A stretch of 35,091 bases of DNA, from assembly GCA_012728375.1 (NCBI GenBank), contig JAAYFF010000005.1, forward strand, positions 1 through 35,091, in the 5' to 3' direction. The position numbers and the translations under genes were made by a program. Source of the DNA: Bacillota bacterium. Lineage in GTDB: Bacteria > Bacillota > Dethiobacteria > DTU022 > UBA8154. The number at the start of each line of letters is the position of its first letter. Position 1 is the stretch's first letter. This document shows, one piece after another, positions 23,373 through 32,589 of the stretch. A model generated the notes under the pieces. It made no database searches. It saw nothing but the letters and a program-made list of their open reading frames with translations, and had not been told where the DNA came from.

Positions 23373-24794
23373 TCACGCACTTATCGCTCTCCCCAATTCC
23401 GGACATATTTCTTCCGGACCTATGCCCATTGGTACCGCTGTTAAGATCAGTTCTACCCTGCGGTTTCCGGCACGCACCGATGCTTTATGAAACAGCCGTT
23501 GCCGTTTTAAGAGGGAGTGCCAGGTTTGCTCACGGCATGGATAGGCGAGACAGCAGACTACCCTTTTGCTTTCTGAGGCAGTTGAGTAAGCTAATACCTG
23601 CAGCAGGTCTTCCCGGTGCTGCTCCCGCAGTTCCTTTTCTAACCCTGCCCAGTTTTCCCGATTGAGTTCTTCCCAATGGTTCTTATATTTTGCATCGATG
23701 ATTATGGTTTCTCCCTCCCGTTCCAAGATCAAGTCCGGGAGCAAATAGCGCTGTGAACCAAGATAGGGTGGGTTCCAACTTAAGGGTGTTAATGTTTCCC
23801 GCTGTCTGCCTCTTTTTAAAGTACCCCCTGTGCCCTTCGCCAATTGGCCTGCTACGGTTTCGACCCAGGCTTCGAAAAACTGATCCATGGGCAAAACCCA
23901 CGGCAATCCTTGCAGATCGCCTAATCCAGCCAGCCCTCGATCCTCTACAGTCCATTCCACAGCTTGAATGCCTTTGCGAAATATTTCCGTGCTGAGATTT
24001 CCCTGCAGCCAGCGATTTAAGGTATGTTGAGTTGGCATTATTATAGGGACATCCCTTACTTTTTCCAGCAAACGCTGACACAGACTTAATAACTGCAACA
24101 CAATCACGCCGGCTGTCCGTTGGCTCTGCAAGCTGGAAAGCTGCTTGCGCAGGGTATAGTGAATGGCTCCTTTTAGATCTCGATCATCTTTTAAATCTGG
24201 AAATCTACATGGAACATTCAAGAATCCGGCCCGTGGGATGTTTGTAGTAGCATAGCGTGTCCAATTAACCTGCCCCCGGGGAGCATTTAAAATGTCCTCT
24301 GTGAATTCAAAGCTGCGGTCCAGGCGATCAAGCAGTTTTTGTAGCCGCAGCAAAATTGTCGTTGACAAAACCCACGGGGGAATTTTACGGTCAGAACGGG
24401 GCAACAAAGGTAACCGTAAAGGAACAGGAACCACTTTCCAACCCATGGCCCCCAGCATGGTTCCAACACCTTGCCAGCCAAAGCGGGGTTTAATGACCAA
24501 CCCATAGTCAGGGCGACCGCTGGTTGGCGATAATAGGGGCAAGGCTCCGGCCTGTCCACCGGCATGCAGCTGAATGTAGACTTCTGACCCATCGTAATTA
24601 ACATTGCCTTCTATAGCAAAGTCACGCAAAATACCGTGATTTTGGTTTAAAAACTGGTGGGCCAAACGGGCAGCTAAACCTTGAGCGTTCCTTGGTATAT
24701 CACCTCTCACCAGCATAACTGCTGGGATTTTTAGCTGGCCATGATCCTCAAGTTCAAAAATGGCGGTTTCCCGCGCCAGTTTGTTTTTTTTCAT
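23373..24794 (-). CDS. mcrC: McrC-like restriction nuclease subunit
   Basis: The 473-aa protein is the likely nuclease partner of the McrB-like ATPase upstream. A PD-(D/E)XK active site is visible as RYLLPDLILE, then TIIIDAKYK (Asp354, Asp367, Lys369 in this numbering), followed by EDLLQVLAYS, as in McrC/DUF2357-type nucleases. The N-terminal half (about 20-200) fits the part that contacts McrB rings. The start chosen is the ATG at 24792-24794, which overlaps the mcrB stop by 4 nt (ATGA); a further ATG at 24815 is possible but has no ribosome site. McrBC systems cut DNA with modified cytosine. It ends about 40 bp from a GGGGACGG repeat with no clear terminator. Confidence 0.8.
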   Translation of the reverse strand: MKKNKLARETAIFELEDHGQLKIPAVMLVRGDIPRNAQGLAARLAHQFLNQNHGILRDFAIEGNVNYDGSEVYIQLHAGGQAGALPLLSPTSGRPDYGLVIKPRFGWQGVGTMLGAMGWKVVPVPLRLPLLPRSDRKIPPWVLSTTILLRLQKLLDRLDRSFEFTEDILNAPRGQVNWTRYATTNIPRAGFLNVPCRFPDLKDDRDLKGAIHYTLRKQLSSLQSQRTAGVIVLQLLSLCQRLLEKVRDVPIIMPTQHTLNRWLQGNLSTEIFRKGIQAVEWTVEDRGLAGLGDLQGLPWVLPMDQFFEAWVETVAGQLAKGTGGTLKRGRQRETLTPLSWNPPYLGSQRYLLPDLILEREGETIIIDAKYKNHWEELNRENWAGLEKELREQHREDLLQVLAYSTASESKRVVCCLAYPCREQTWHSLLKRQRLFHKASVRAGNRRVELILTAVPMGIGPEEICPELGRAISA

Positions 24795-26260
24795 GTTGTT
24801 AAGCTCTCTAACCATTGCAGATAAGCCTGCAGGGAATCGGCAAAGGCCGCAACATAACCTTGTTTCAAGTATTCCTCCAGGAGGGGTGCTAGATGGACCT
24901 GTAAAGATTTAAGAGCTTTCTGCTGTTCCTTTTCGAGAAAATATGAATGGCCAGGTAAGAGCTCCAGGGCTTCATCATCGGCATATTCCACAAAGATATC
25001 TAAAAGTCCCTGAAATGCTTCCAGCATCAACTCATGTCCATAGGTCTTTACAACAGATATCTGGGGCCATAGCTTTAAAAAAGCAAACCTTCTGCGCACA
25101 GCTATGTCAACGATGGCAATACTGCGGTCAGAGCTATTCATCGTCCCCAAAATATGCAGGTTAGGAGGCAGTTTAAGTGTGGAACCATGGGGCTTGTCAT
25201 ATTCGTAGGCGAGATTTAAGGTTCTTCCTGTTTCGAATGGTTCCAGCAGGAATATGGCCTCACCCAGTACTTTGGCCAAATCAGCACGATTGATCTCATC
25301 AATTAGCAGTAAATAGGGGGCGTTCGGATTTTTTGCCGCCGCGGCGGCTGCCTCCATTAAAAACCCTGGTTTTGGTTTAAACTGCAAACCTAAGCCTTCC
25401 TCGGTGTGAACGGGGGCAAGGCCTCCCACGAAGTTTTCATAAGTTGTGTTTGGATGAAACTGGATTACTTGTCCATTATCTTGATATGTATCACGGAGAA
25501 GCTCAAGAGCCATCCTCGTTTTACCTGTTCCGGGGGGACCCTGCAGGATAATATATTTACGCTCCGCCAATAAATCAGCAACATCGTTGTTAATGACAGC
25601 AGGAAACATATGTGCATAGTAAGCTGCCTGAATCTTTTTTGCATCTTTCTCTGCGCCTGCTAGAGGGGAATAACCTCTTTCTAAAAACATCAAATCCAGA
25701 AAAGCTTTTACGGCTTCTTCCGTTTTCTGCCTGTCTTCATCAGGAACATAAAAACCATATATCACTTTCCCATATTTCTTGAAAACGGCCTTGAACTCTG
25801 AAAATATTGTTTTAATTTTGCCTGGCATGTCCAAGTCAATACGTGCCGGGTCTTGTTTAGCCCAGGCAACCATCTTCCCCTGGCCGTATTTGCTATTCAG
25901 CCAACTGCAGATAGCCCTTATCTTACGCCCGTGTCCAGGCCGGCCCAATATTTCTTCGTCGGGGCTGAGCCCTTGGGTGCCGATTACCATACCGATGAGG
26001 GCGGCCCTATCCGCAACAGGAAAGATTACAAAGCTCATTCCACCATAAGCACCGGAATCTGGATTGGATGGATCGATGAGAGCAGCAAAGGGGACGCCTG
26101 ATCCCGAGCTGAAGTCAGGCGCACGTAAGTTGAATGCTTGTTTGGCCCGCTCAGCATATCTGCCGCCGGGCGAGCCAAATAATTCAGTAACGGCTTCCCG
26201 CGAGCGCTCAGACCAATTATTTTGCTGACCTGAGTGGATTAGGTCTAATAACTTCTGCAT
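24791..26260 (-). CDS. mcrB: McrB-like AAA+ GTPase with unusual N-terminal specificity domain
   Basis: The 489-aa protein has the McrB motor: Walker A GPPGTGKT at 241-248, Walker B LLLIDEINRAD (Asp321, Glu322), the McrB-type signature MNSSDRS at 374-380, and an arginine triplet at 389-391. The N-terminal 190 residues should read the target modification; SSGSGVPFAALIDPSNPDSG and the aromatic-rich following strands recall DUF3578-type domains, but I cannot assign it firmly. It is the first gene of the pair and overlaps mcrC. An AAAGGG site precedes the ATG. Target (5-methylcytosine, hydroxymethyl or other) is unknown. Confidence 0.83.
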   Translation of the reverse strand: MQKLLDLIHSGQQNNWSERSREAVTELFGSPGGRYAERAKQAFNLRAPDFSSGSGVPFAALIDPSNPDSGAYGGMSFVIFPVADRAALIGMVIGTQGLSPDEEILGRPGHGRKIRAICSWLNSKYGQGKMVAWAKQDPARIDLDMPGKIKTIFSEFKAVFKKYGKVIYGFYVPDEDRQKTEEAVKAFLDLMFLERGYSPLAGAEKDAKKIQAAYYAHMFPAVINNDVADLLAERKYIILQGPPGTGKTRMALELLRDTYQDNGQVIQFHPNTTYENFVGGLAPVHTEEGLGLQFKPKPGFLMEAAAAAAKNPNAPYLLLIDEINRADLAKVLGEAIFLLEPFETGRTLNLAYEYDKPHGSTLKLPPNLHILGTMNSSDRSIAIVDIAVRRRFAFLKLWPQISVVKTYGHELMLEAFQGLLDIFVEYADDEALELLPGHSYFLEKEQQKALKSLQVHLAPLLEEYLKQGYVAAFADSLQAYLQWLESLTT

Positions 26261-26487
26261 ATTGTAGGCCCTTTCTAATCAAACTTGTAAGGAGTATATT
26301 CGATGGCAGGAAAATCCCATATTATTATGAATTATGCTATTTTATTCTGTTATTCTACTTCTTTGAATTGGAATCCTTTCATTATTTTGTCTAGTTTTGT
26401 CGAATAGAAAATATTTGTGCAAATGGACTCTAAAGGAAGGCGATAATTTTCAAAGGTGTACATCCCACCTGAGCTATTAAAAAAACC

Positions 26488-26748
26488 TTGACTATTCCAC
26501 AATGGCTTAACACAATCACAGAACGCGACAGAATAAATTTTTCTTCTATATTACAAGCTGCTCTAAAAGAAAAGCTCGATATAGCCCCTAAAATCGGGAC
26601 TAAATACAAGAAATGTTTGATACCTTTACGAATATATTTCCCCTATTCTTATATGGAACTGCACGTGGTCTGCCCATTTTCTAATATTTGCATGATTATG
26701 GGCAATAACAAAAAATTTTTGCTTAACATTCTAGCCCCTCTTTCCTAA
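26488..26748 (+). pseudogene. HicB-type antitoxin relic
   Basis: The frame reads LTIPQWLNTITERDRINF, then SSILQAALKEKLDI (to about 26583), matching the C-terminal end of HicB-family antitoxins, where a TIP-x-WLN strand is followed by the alpha helix of the DNA-binding tail. A stop codon lies a few codons upstream of the preserved KKT, and no HicA toxin gene is nearby. Downstream of the match, the open frame to 26748 shows no similarity I recognise. It marks a lost HicAB toxin-antitoxin system. Confidence 0.6.
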
Positions 26749-26890
26749 TATGTCTGTATGGATGGAGGCATCATTATCCGTGGTGGCGGTATTACCTTTA
26801 TATTATTTGGTAATAACCGGTTGCGCTTTTTTTATCGGCTTTCTGGCCATGCCGGCACCTCTTTATTTTCTTGTTAATTTCTATTTCCCT

Positions 26891-26917
26891 GTGCAGTAGG
26901 GTCCGTCCCCAGTGCAC
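26891..26917. repeat. Palindromic GGGGACGG element, inverted copy
   Basis: This 27-bp near-palindrome (GTGCAGTAGGG, TCCGT, CCCCAGTGCAC) is an inverted copy of 23310-23334 with two mismatches. It can fold into an imperfect hairpin, like the terminal repeats mobilised by REP-associated transposases. The two copies bracket the McrBC-like pair. Confidence 0.65.
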
Positions 26918-26942
26918 ACTTCTTTTTGTTTTTAAACTATAT

Positions 26943-26952
26943 TTGCTATAAT
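26943..26952 (+). promoter_or_regulatory. Extended -10 promoter of the SNF2-SWIM operon
   Basis: TTTGCTATAAT ends at 26952: a perfect TATAAT with a TG one base upstream (extended -10). The -35 region (about 26923-26931) is T-rich and weak. It lies about 35 bp before the ATG at 26988. Confidence 0.5.
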
Positions 26953-26987
26953 GAAAAACGAGACCAAAACAATGCATGGAGGCCGGG

Positions 26988-29765
26988 ATGAGGATCAATA
27001 GCAGCAGCAAGGAATTAATCGCCTGTTTTCTGGAAGAAGGCTTTAAGCTCGATTTTGAGCAGACTGCAGCTCCGGCAAAAAAGACGCTGCCGGCTTCAGA
27101 CAGAGCTGCAAGCCTTGAAGAAAACCTTTATCAACAATACCTGAATAACCGATACAAAATGCTCTTCTATTTCGGCTTCGTTGATGACGCTAAAAATATG
27201 TCCCCCTCCATCTCCTTTCTGCATAAGCTGGCAGCCAAATTCATTGCAAGGCTATCCCAAAACCCCGACCTGGAATATACCCGCGAGCAAACGATCATCG
27301 CACCGACCAATGATGATATTCTGGATATTCTGCGCAGTGTGCCCTTTGCCGTAGGAATTGAATTCATCAATGCAAACTGGATCCAAAATATTTACCGGAA
27401 TCTCTCCGGTGTTTTTGCGGCTGAAATAGCGGCCTATCCCGGCAGCGTTGCAGATTTCCTGCGGGATCACAACTCCAGGATCAATGTGGCGGGACGGGTT
27501 TTCTTTCACCTGGTGGAGAACAAATCCGCTGAATACCCCTTTGCTTTTTTGGCAACATACAGCACAGGAGACCTGCATGCAAAAACCGCGGTACACATGC
27601 CCCTTAAAAATGCCCTGCTCGAATACAAAGGCCAAAACGAGATGCTGCTGAAACTCCTTTCCACTGTGAGCAAAGCGGCACAGCAGAGCGACTTTATCTC
27701 CGAACTTGTGGAAAGCGGCGAGCTCTTCAGCCCGCTCAAGTTCACGAGCCAGGAGGCATACACATTTCTTAAAGAGATACCCCTTTACGAAGAATGCGGC
27801 ATCCTCTGCCGCATCCCCGATTGGTGGAAGAAAAAGACCAATTCCATCAAGCTCTCCCTCAAGGTAGGAGAACAGGCACCGGCCATGGTGGGAGTAGAGG
27901 CACTCCTCAGCTTTCAGGCAGAGCTCTTTTTGGGCGACGATAAAATTACAGAAGAGGAAATCAAGGCCTTGCTGGCACAGACCAGCGGACTCTCCTTTAT
28001 CAAAGGCAAGTGGGTGGAGGTAGACCACGCCAAGCTTCAGGCCACCCTGGAAGCTTATGAAAGGGCAAAGAAACTGGCAGAAAAAGGGGCATTCAGTATG
28101 GCGGAGGCCATGCGCCTGCAGCTCCATGCCCATACCCTGCTGGATATCGAGGAAGAGGAAGTCAGCCTCGAAGTATCCAATGGAGGGTGGCTGAAAAGCG
28201 TTACGGCAAAACTTACCAACCCCTCCCTTATTGAAAACACTCCCCCGGGCGCGGGTTTCAAAGCAATGCTGCGCCCTTACCAGCAAAAAGGCTTTGACTG
28301 GCTCCGCTACATGAGAAGCTATGGCTTTGGCGCTTGTCTTGCCGACGACATGGGTCTGGGCAAAACGGTCCAGGTGATCGCTCTGCTCGAGCACATCAGG
28401 TCCCAGGCCGCTGTTGCCGCCTCTTCCGGCGATGCCGGCAAGGGTAACGCTTCCGTCACGAACGCCAACGCGGATATCGATGCCGGGAAAAGCGGCAAAC
28501 CCCTTCAATCCCTCCTGATCATTCCTGCCTCTTTAATGGGCAACTGGCAAAAAGAAATTGAAAAATTTGCCCCGTCCCTTAAGTACAAGCTCATCTATAA
28601 CAAAAAAGATCAGCACCATTTGCACACAAGCGACGGCACAGACCTCTTTATAACCACCTATGGCATGGCCGTACGGCTGCTGGAAGAACTGAAAAAAGTG
28701 TCCTGGGAACTGCTCATCCTGGATGAAGCCCAGGCCATCAAAAACCCCGCTACCAAGCAGGCAAAAGCGGTAAAACAACTGCAGGCAAAGGCCAGGATCG
28801 CGCTCACCGGCACGCCCATTGAAAACAGGTTATCCGATCTGTGGTCCCTCTTCGATTTTTTGAACGCCGGCCTGCTGGGGACAAGTAAAGAATTCAGCGC
28901 CTTTACCAAACGATTAAAGGAAAACGGCGGGGACTATGGCAAGCTCCGTGCGGTTGTCAGCCCCTTTATCCTGCGCCGGCTCAAAACGGATAAAACGATA
29001 ATCCCCGATCTTCCCGACAAACTTGAAGTGAAAGCCTACGCAAACTTGACCAAAAAGCAGGCGGTATTATACAACGGTGTGGTAAAAGAGCTGGAGCATA
29101 AACTGGAAACGGGTGCGGAAGGGATCGAGCGTAAAGGCCTTATTTTATCCACCATCATGAAATGCAAACAAATCTGCAACCACCCGGATCAGTTCCTGGG
29201 ACAAACGGGGTTTAAGCCTGAGCACAGCGGGAAATTCGCCAGATTGTTCGATATTTGCGAAACCATCGCCAAGAAACGGGAGCGGGTGCTTGTCTTTACC
29301 CAGTTCAGAGAGATGACCGAGCCCATCGCTGCCTTCCTGGAAACGATCTTTATGCAAAAGGGTTTGGTCATGCATGGCGGCGTGCCGGCTAAAAAACGTC
29401 TCGCGCTCGTGGAGGAGTTTTGCGATGAGGCTTACGTCCCCTTCATGGTCCTCTCTCTTAAGGCGGGCGGCGTGGGACTCAACCTCACAGCCGCAAACCA
29501 TGTCATCCATTTTGACCGCTGGTGGAATCCTGCTGTGGAAGACCAAGCCACCGACCGGGCCTTCCGCATCGGCCAAGAGAAAAATGTGATGGTGCATAAA
29601 ATGATCACAGCCGGCACTATTGAAGAAAAAATTGACCTGATGATTGAGGAAAAAAGCAAGCTTGCCAACGACATTATTGCCGCCTCGGGCGAGTCCTGGA
29701 TCACCGAGCTGGATAATAACCAGCTAATGGAATTATTTACTCTGGTACAGGCAGGTGAAGTATAG
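26988..29765 (+). CDS. SNF2-family DNA translocase/helicase
   Basis: The 925-aa protein has a long N-terminal region (about 1-430) typical of bacterial SNF2 proteins and a complete SNF2 ATPase: motif I DDMGLGKT (453-460), motif II LDEAQ (Asp579), motif III LTGTPIENRLSDLWSLFDF, then VFTQFREM, SLKAGGVGLNLT, and the box HFDRWWNPAVEDQATDRAFR with RIGQ. An insertion of about 30 Ala/Gly/Asn/Ser-rich residues follows motif I (EHIRSQAAVAASSGDAGKGN). The start is the ATG at 26988, which follows GGAGG; an ATG four codons upstream overlaps that site. It abuts a SWIM protein gene with no gap. Such proteins move along DNA and occur in phage-defence loci; the role here is unproven. Confidence 0.88.
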   Translation: MRINSSSKELIACFLEEGFKLDFEQTAAPAKKTLPASDRAASLEENLYQQYLNNRYKMLFYFGFVDDAKNMSPSISFLHKLAAKFIARLSQNPDLEYTREQTIIAPTNDDILDILRSVPFAVGIEFINANWIQNIYRNLSGVFAAEIAAYPGSVADFLRDHNSRINVAGRVFFHLVENKSAEYPFAFLATYSTGDLHAKTAVHMPLKNALLEYKGQNEMLLKLLSTVSKAAQQSDFISELVESGELFSPLKFTSQEAYTFLKEIPLYEECGILCRIPDWWKKKTNSIKLSLKVGEQAPAMVGVEALLSFQAELFLGDDKITEEEIKALLAQTSGLSFIKGKWVEVDHAKLQATLEAYERAKKLAEKGAFSMAEAMRLQLHAHTLLDIEEEEVSLEVSNGGWLKSVTAKLTNPSLIENTPPGAGFKAMLRPYQQKGFDWLRYMRSYGFGACLADDMGLGKTVQVIALLEHIRSQAAVAASSGDAGKGNASVTNANADIDAGKSGKPLQSLLIIPASLMGNWQKEIEKFAPSLKYKLIYNKKDQHHLHTSDGTDLFITTYGMAVRLLEELKKVSWELLILDEAQAIKNPATKQAKAVKQLQAKARIALTGTPIENRLSDLWSLFDFLNAGLLGTSKEFSAFTKRLKENGGDYGKLRAVVSPFILRRLKTDKTIIPDLPDKLEVKAYANLTKKQAVLYNGVVKELEHKLETGAEGIERKGLILSTIMKCKQICNHPDQFLGQTGFKPEHSGKFARLFDICETIAKKRERVLVFTQFREMTEPIAAFLETIFMQKGLVMHGGVPAKKRLALVEEFCDEAYVPFMVLSLKAGGVGLNLTAANHVIHFDRWWNPAVEDQATDRAFRIGQEKNVMVHKMITAGTIEEKIDLMIEEKSKLANDIIAASGESWITELDNNQLMELFTLVQAGEV

Positions 29766-30512
29766 GTGAACTATTATGATTACTATCCCCGGTATAAATC
29801 CGCGGCAGAGAAGAAACAAAAGGCAAAAAAGCAGCTTGAAAAACTGAAAAAGAAAAACCCTGATTTGGCACCGGTGATCGTTAAAGGCAGGGCTATCGCC
29901 ACGACTTGGTGGGGGAAAGCCTGGAACAAAAATTTGGAGATGTATGCCGACTACTCCAACCGGATTGGGCGGGGACGAAGCTATGTAAGGCATGGTGCCG
30001 TGCTTGATTTGAACCTGGAAAAGGGGCTTGCCCGGGCCCTGGTCCAGGGCAGCAGGAGCAAGCCTTATAAAGTTAAGATCAAGATCTCGCCGCTGGCCCC
30101 TGATAAGTGGGAGAGGATCCTGAGCCTCTGCAAGCACAAGATCAACAGCCTGGCTGAGCTTGTAGACGGCAAATTTCCCAGAGAACTGGCTGAACTCTTT
30201 ACCGCAGAAGGGGAAGGCCTTTTCCCCGCCCCCGAGGAGATAGACTTCAGCTGCAGCTGTCCCGATTGGGCCGATATGTGCAAGCACGTCAGCGCCGCGC
30301 TCTACGGTATCGGCGCCCGCTTCGACGAAGATCCCACCCTCTTCTTTAAGCTGCGCAACATTGAATTCGATAAATTGTTGAAGAAAACAATCGAACAAAA
30401 AATGCAGAGCCTCCTGAAAAACGCCGGCAAAAAAAGCAGCCGCGTCCTTGACGATGACGACGTTGCGGCACTGTTTGGGGATCTAACATGGGGAAAAACG
30501 GATCTGACCTGA
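29766..30512 (+). CDS. SWIM zinc-finger protein paired with SNF2
   Basis: The 248-aa protein has a SWIM zinc finger, Cys163-x-Cys165-x6-Cys172-x-His174 ([19 protein letters not shown]), expected to bind nucleic acid or protein. Residues about 10-32 are a Lys-rich helical tail, and [20 protein letters not shown] is a conserved-looking block found before SWIM fingers in this family. It starts with GTG directly after the TAG stop of the SNF2 gene (no gap), so the two are translated together; SNF2 plus SWIM pairs are a recurring bacterial arrangement. Its end overlaps the convergent membrane gene by 30 bp. The molecular function is unknown. Confidence 0.85.
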   Translation: MNYYDYYPRYKSAAEKKQKAKKQLEKLKKKNPDLAPVIVKGRAIATTWWGKAWNKNLEMYADYSNRIGRGRSYVRHGAVLDLNLEKGLARALVQGSRSKPYKVKIKISPLAPDKWERILSLCKHKINSLAELVDGKFPRELAELFTAEGEGLFPAPEEIDFSCSCPDWADMCKHVSAALYGIGARFDEDPTLFFKLRNIEFDKLLKKTIEQKMQSLLKNAGKKSSRVLDDDDVAALFGDLTWGKTDLT

Positions 30513-31274
30513 AAAAAAAGATGACAGATGCTTGCCCGCAAGCACTCTTAAAATTTCGTCAAATGTTGCTTCCGTCTGCTCCGGGGTTTCCATGTTAAAA
30601 ATGATTATCCTCCCATCTGTATGGAGATAAATAAACGGCGGCTTTTGGGCATTGACGAACAGCTTAACCGAACCATACTCTTCTGTCCTGAAATAACCTT
30701 TCAAGTTTGCACCCAAAGCAGACCCGTTGGTGCGCATCACAATGGCCGGCAGTTCTTCCATCAAGATGACATCTTCAATTGAGTTCCATGCATAAAGCTC
30801 ACCGTACATGCCATGGATCCGTAACCCTTCTTCAAGAAACGTCACCTTCGTAGCCTGGGAAGAGAAGAACATTAGAACCGCAACAAAGATTAATGTAACA
30901 GCTACTATACCAATGGGCAAAGCCAGTTGTTTTCCGGCTCCCTTGCGCAGTTTCCCATGTTCATCAAATATATTTCCATCATATTTTTGCGCCTTGATGA
31001 GCATGTACACCGTTGTAAGGCCAAAAAAAACCATAACCGGGGTCGTCCCCGGTTTCAGGCCCAAGGCGTAAAGAATACCCATTCCAATGAAAACACCACC
31101 GTTGACATAGGAATAAACCCCCATCAAGCGACCAAGGGCTTTTGTATTCACATTCTTCTTTTTTTCCCTTGGCATGGTGTTATAGCCTGCAATGAGGAAG
31201 TACCACTTGCATACATGTACTGCCAGTCCAAGGGCCACAAAGAAAAGGCCGATTATGAAGAAATAGACCCACAT
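30483..31274 (-). CDS. Membrane protein, DUF3784-like N-terminus with PH-like C-terminal domain
   Basis: The 263-aa protein has an N-terminal membrane helix (about 3-22) followed by [18 protein letters not shown], typical of DUF3784 proteins, two helices near 50-88, and one at about 118-138. The rest (about 140-245: [42 protein letters not shown]) looks like a cytoplasmic bacterial PH-type beta domain. It may bind lipids or partners at the membrane. The final 30 bp overlap the end of the SWIM gene on the other strand. No pathway can be assigned. Confidence 0.6.
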   Translation of the reverse strand: MWVYFFIIGLFFVALGLAVHVCKWYFLIAGYNTMPREKKKNVNTKALGRLMGVYSYVNGGVFIGMGILYALGLKPGTTPVMVFFGLTTVYMLIKAQKYDGNIFDEHGKLRKGAGKQLALPIGIVAVTLIFVAVLMFFSSQATKVTFLEEGLRIHGMYGELYAWNSIEDVILMEELPAIVMRTNGSALGANLKGYFRTEEYGSVKLFVNAQKPPFIYLHTDGRIIIFNMETPEQTEATFDEILRVLAGKHLSSFFSGQIRFSPC

Positions 31275-31346
31275 GGTAAGCCTCCAGCTTATCTCCAGCT
31301 TATTGATATTATATGCCTATCGCTCTTGGTATGCAATCACCCGCCT

Positions 31347-31715
31347 TTATTCCTTTGCTTCCTCTTCTTGATTTCTGTGCAAATTCATTTTGCTGACTAT
31401 TTCCGGAACCATGTTCATAATTTTTTCCAGAGAGCCCTTCCCTGCCAGGGAGACGAGACTGACCTCATCGTTTTTAACCACCAGCACAGCATTGGGGGAG
31501 ATGCGGCCTCCCACGCCTCCTCCTCCGCCGCTGCCGTCGTTCCCTTTGCTGTCTCTGCCCGAGCCTTCCCCGCCGGCGACCCCAAAGCTTACTGTGATGA
31601 TTGGAATAAGGGTTAGATTTCCTACTTGAATAGGGTTACCTACCACGGTTTCCGAACGCAAAAACTTCTCCAGCTTTTCAAAAAGAGTATTAAAAACGCT
31701 TCCTGTTTCACCCAT
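31347..31715 (-). CDS. gerW: GerW (YtfJ) family sporulation protein
   Basis: The 122-aa protein begins FEKLEKFLRSETVVGNPIQV and continues LIPIITVSFGVAGGEG, a Gly/Ser-rich loop (GGGGGVGGR) and ISPNAVLVVKNDEVSLVSL, the features of the YtfJ/GerW family made in sporulating cells and needed for normal spore germination in Bacillus. It is slightly shorter than usual. AGGAGG lies 10 nt before the ATG. The DUF2953 gene 61 nt upstream is the usual partner (ytfI-ytfJ). This supports a spore-forming host. Confidence 0.88.
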   Translation of the reverse strand: MGETGSVFNTLFEKLEKFLRSETVVGNPIQVGNLTLIPIITVSFGVAGGEGSGRDSKGNDGSGGGGGVGGRISPNAVLVVKNDEVSLVSLAGKGSLEKIMNMVPEIVSKMNLHRNQEEEAKE

Positions 31716-31776
31716 CGATCATCAGCCTCCTATTATTGGTTATTTATTTGTAATTACTTCTAATCCGCTTTTAACC

Positions 31777-32442
31777 TCAAGTTGCATACCTGGCCTTCTT
31801 TTTACTCGCTCTGATTGCCTTCCAGATTTTCCTGGTCTCTGCAGCCAGTAAGAATTTAATTGTCCTGTAAAGAATTAAGCATACTATTACCTTCCCGGAG
31901 ATAGAGACCGCCACATCGACATATTCTTCCTCCCAGACAGGTTCCAGATCAACCTTAACTTTTTGCATGGGAATAGAAGTCTTAAAAAACCAGTTTAAAG
32001 CAGCAAGCCAGCCGTTATAGCAAGGATCCTCAAAGCCCACTTTCCCCTGGAGTTCTAAAGATTCCGGTCCGATCATTCTTAATATTTCCCTTGAAAAGGT
32101 GAGCAAATTTTTTAAAAATTTCCCATCTGCAAATGAACGGAAACTCAATCCTAGAGCTTTTTTCTCTTTTTTGCCCTTTTCGTTTAAATCCTTTTTCTTT
32201 TTTCCGGATTTTCCCGGGCAGAATTTAAACCGGATACCCAGGATGGTGAGGTCGAGGGAAGATATCTTCCCAAAATCACCTGCCAGTTCTATTACGGGTT
32301 TTATTTTAATAAGAGCGCTGAAAAAAAATCTTTCACGGAATCCGCCCTGTATCGTATAGCGAACAGGCATAAATAAAAGGACTGCCGTCAAGAGCACCAG
32401 CACCGCCAGAGCACCAAAAAGGATGTTTACGAACAATCCCAT
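31777..32442 (-). CDS. DUF2953 (YtfI-like) membrane-anchored protein
   Basis: The 221-aa protein starts with a membrane helix (GLFVNILFGALAVLVLL), followed by MPVRYTIQGGF, a basic linker (GKSGKKKKDLNEKGKKEKK) and a helical and beta region to FKTSIPMQKVKVDLEP, the layout of the DUF2953 family. AGGAGGTAACG precedes the ATG at 32440-32442; an upstream in-frame ATG (32544) has none. It is followed by gerW after 61 nt, as in Bacillus ytfI-ytfJ, so a sporulation link is likely (inference). Confidence 0.8.
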   Translation of the reverse strand: MGLFVNILFGALAVLVLLTAVLLFMPVRYTIQGGFRERFFFSALIKIKPVIELAGDFGKISSLDLTILGIRFKFCPGKSGKKKKDLNEKGKKEKKALGLSFRSFADGKFLKNLLTFSREILRMIGPESLELQGKVGFEDPCYNGWLAALNWFFKTSIPMQKVKVDLEPVWEEEYVDVAVSISGKVIVCLILYRTIKFLLAAETRKIWKAIRASKKKARYAT

Positions 32443-32589
32443 ATCGTTACCTCCTGAAATCTTTAGCGGGCAACGCTTACCCGAAAATAATCCTGGAAAG
32501 AAGAGAGTTTCTTTTGCGAAACGAGTCACGGGCGTTCTTTCCAAAGCGGTGCAAGGTTCTGTTCAAAAATTTGGAACCGGGTAAATGGC

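Larger units (their letters stand above)
26261..26987. other. 727-bp spacer between McrB and the SNF2 gene
   Basis: It contains, in order, a half-copy of the AT-rich repeat (about 26295-26315, TATATTCGA and GGCAGGAAAAT), a hicB relic (26488 onward), a palindromic GGGGACGG element (26891-26917) and the SNF2 promoter region. No intact gene or RNA gene is recognised. Confidence 0.5.

Noticed and set aside
27252-28508. 418-codon open frame antisense to the SNF2 gene
   Set aside because: It lies fully inside a well-supported helicase gene. Its protein is Cys/Phe-rich without motifs; it reflects GC-rich third positions of the real gene.
29733-30398. 221-codon open frame antisense to the SWIM gene
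   Set aside because: Fully opposite a gene with a clear zinc finger; composition is unlike a real protein.
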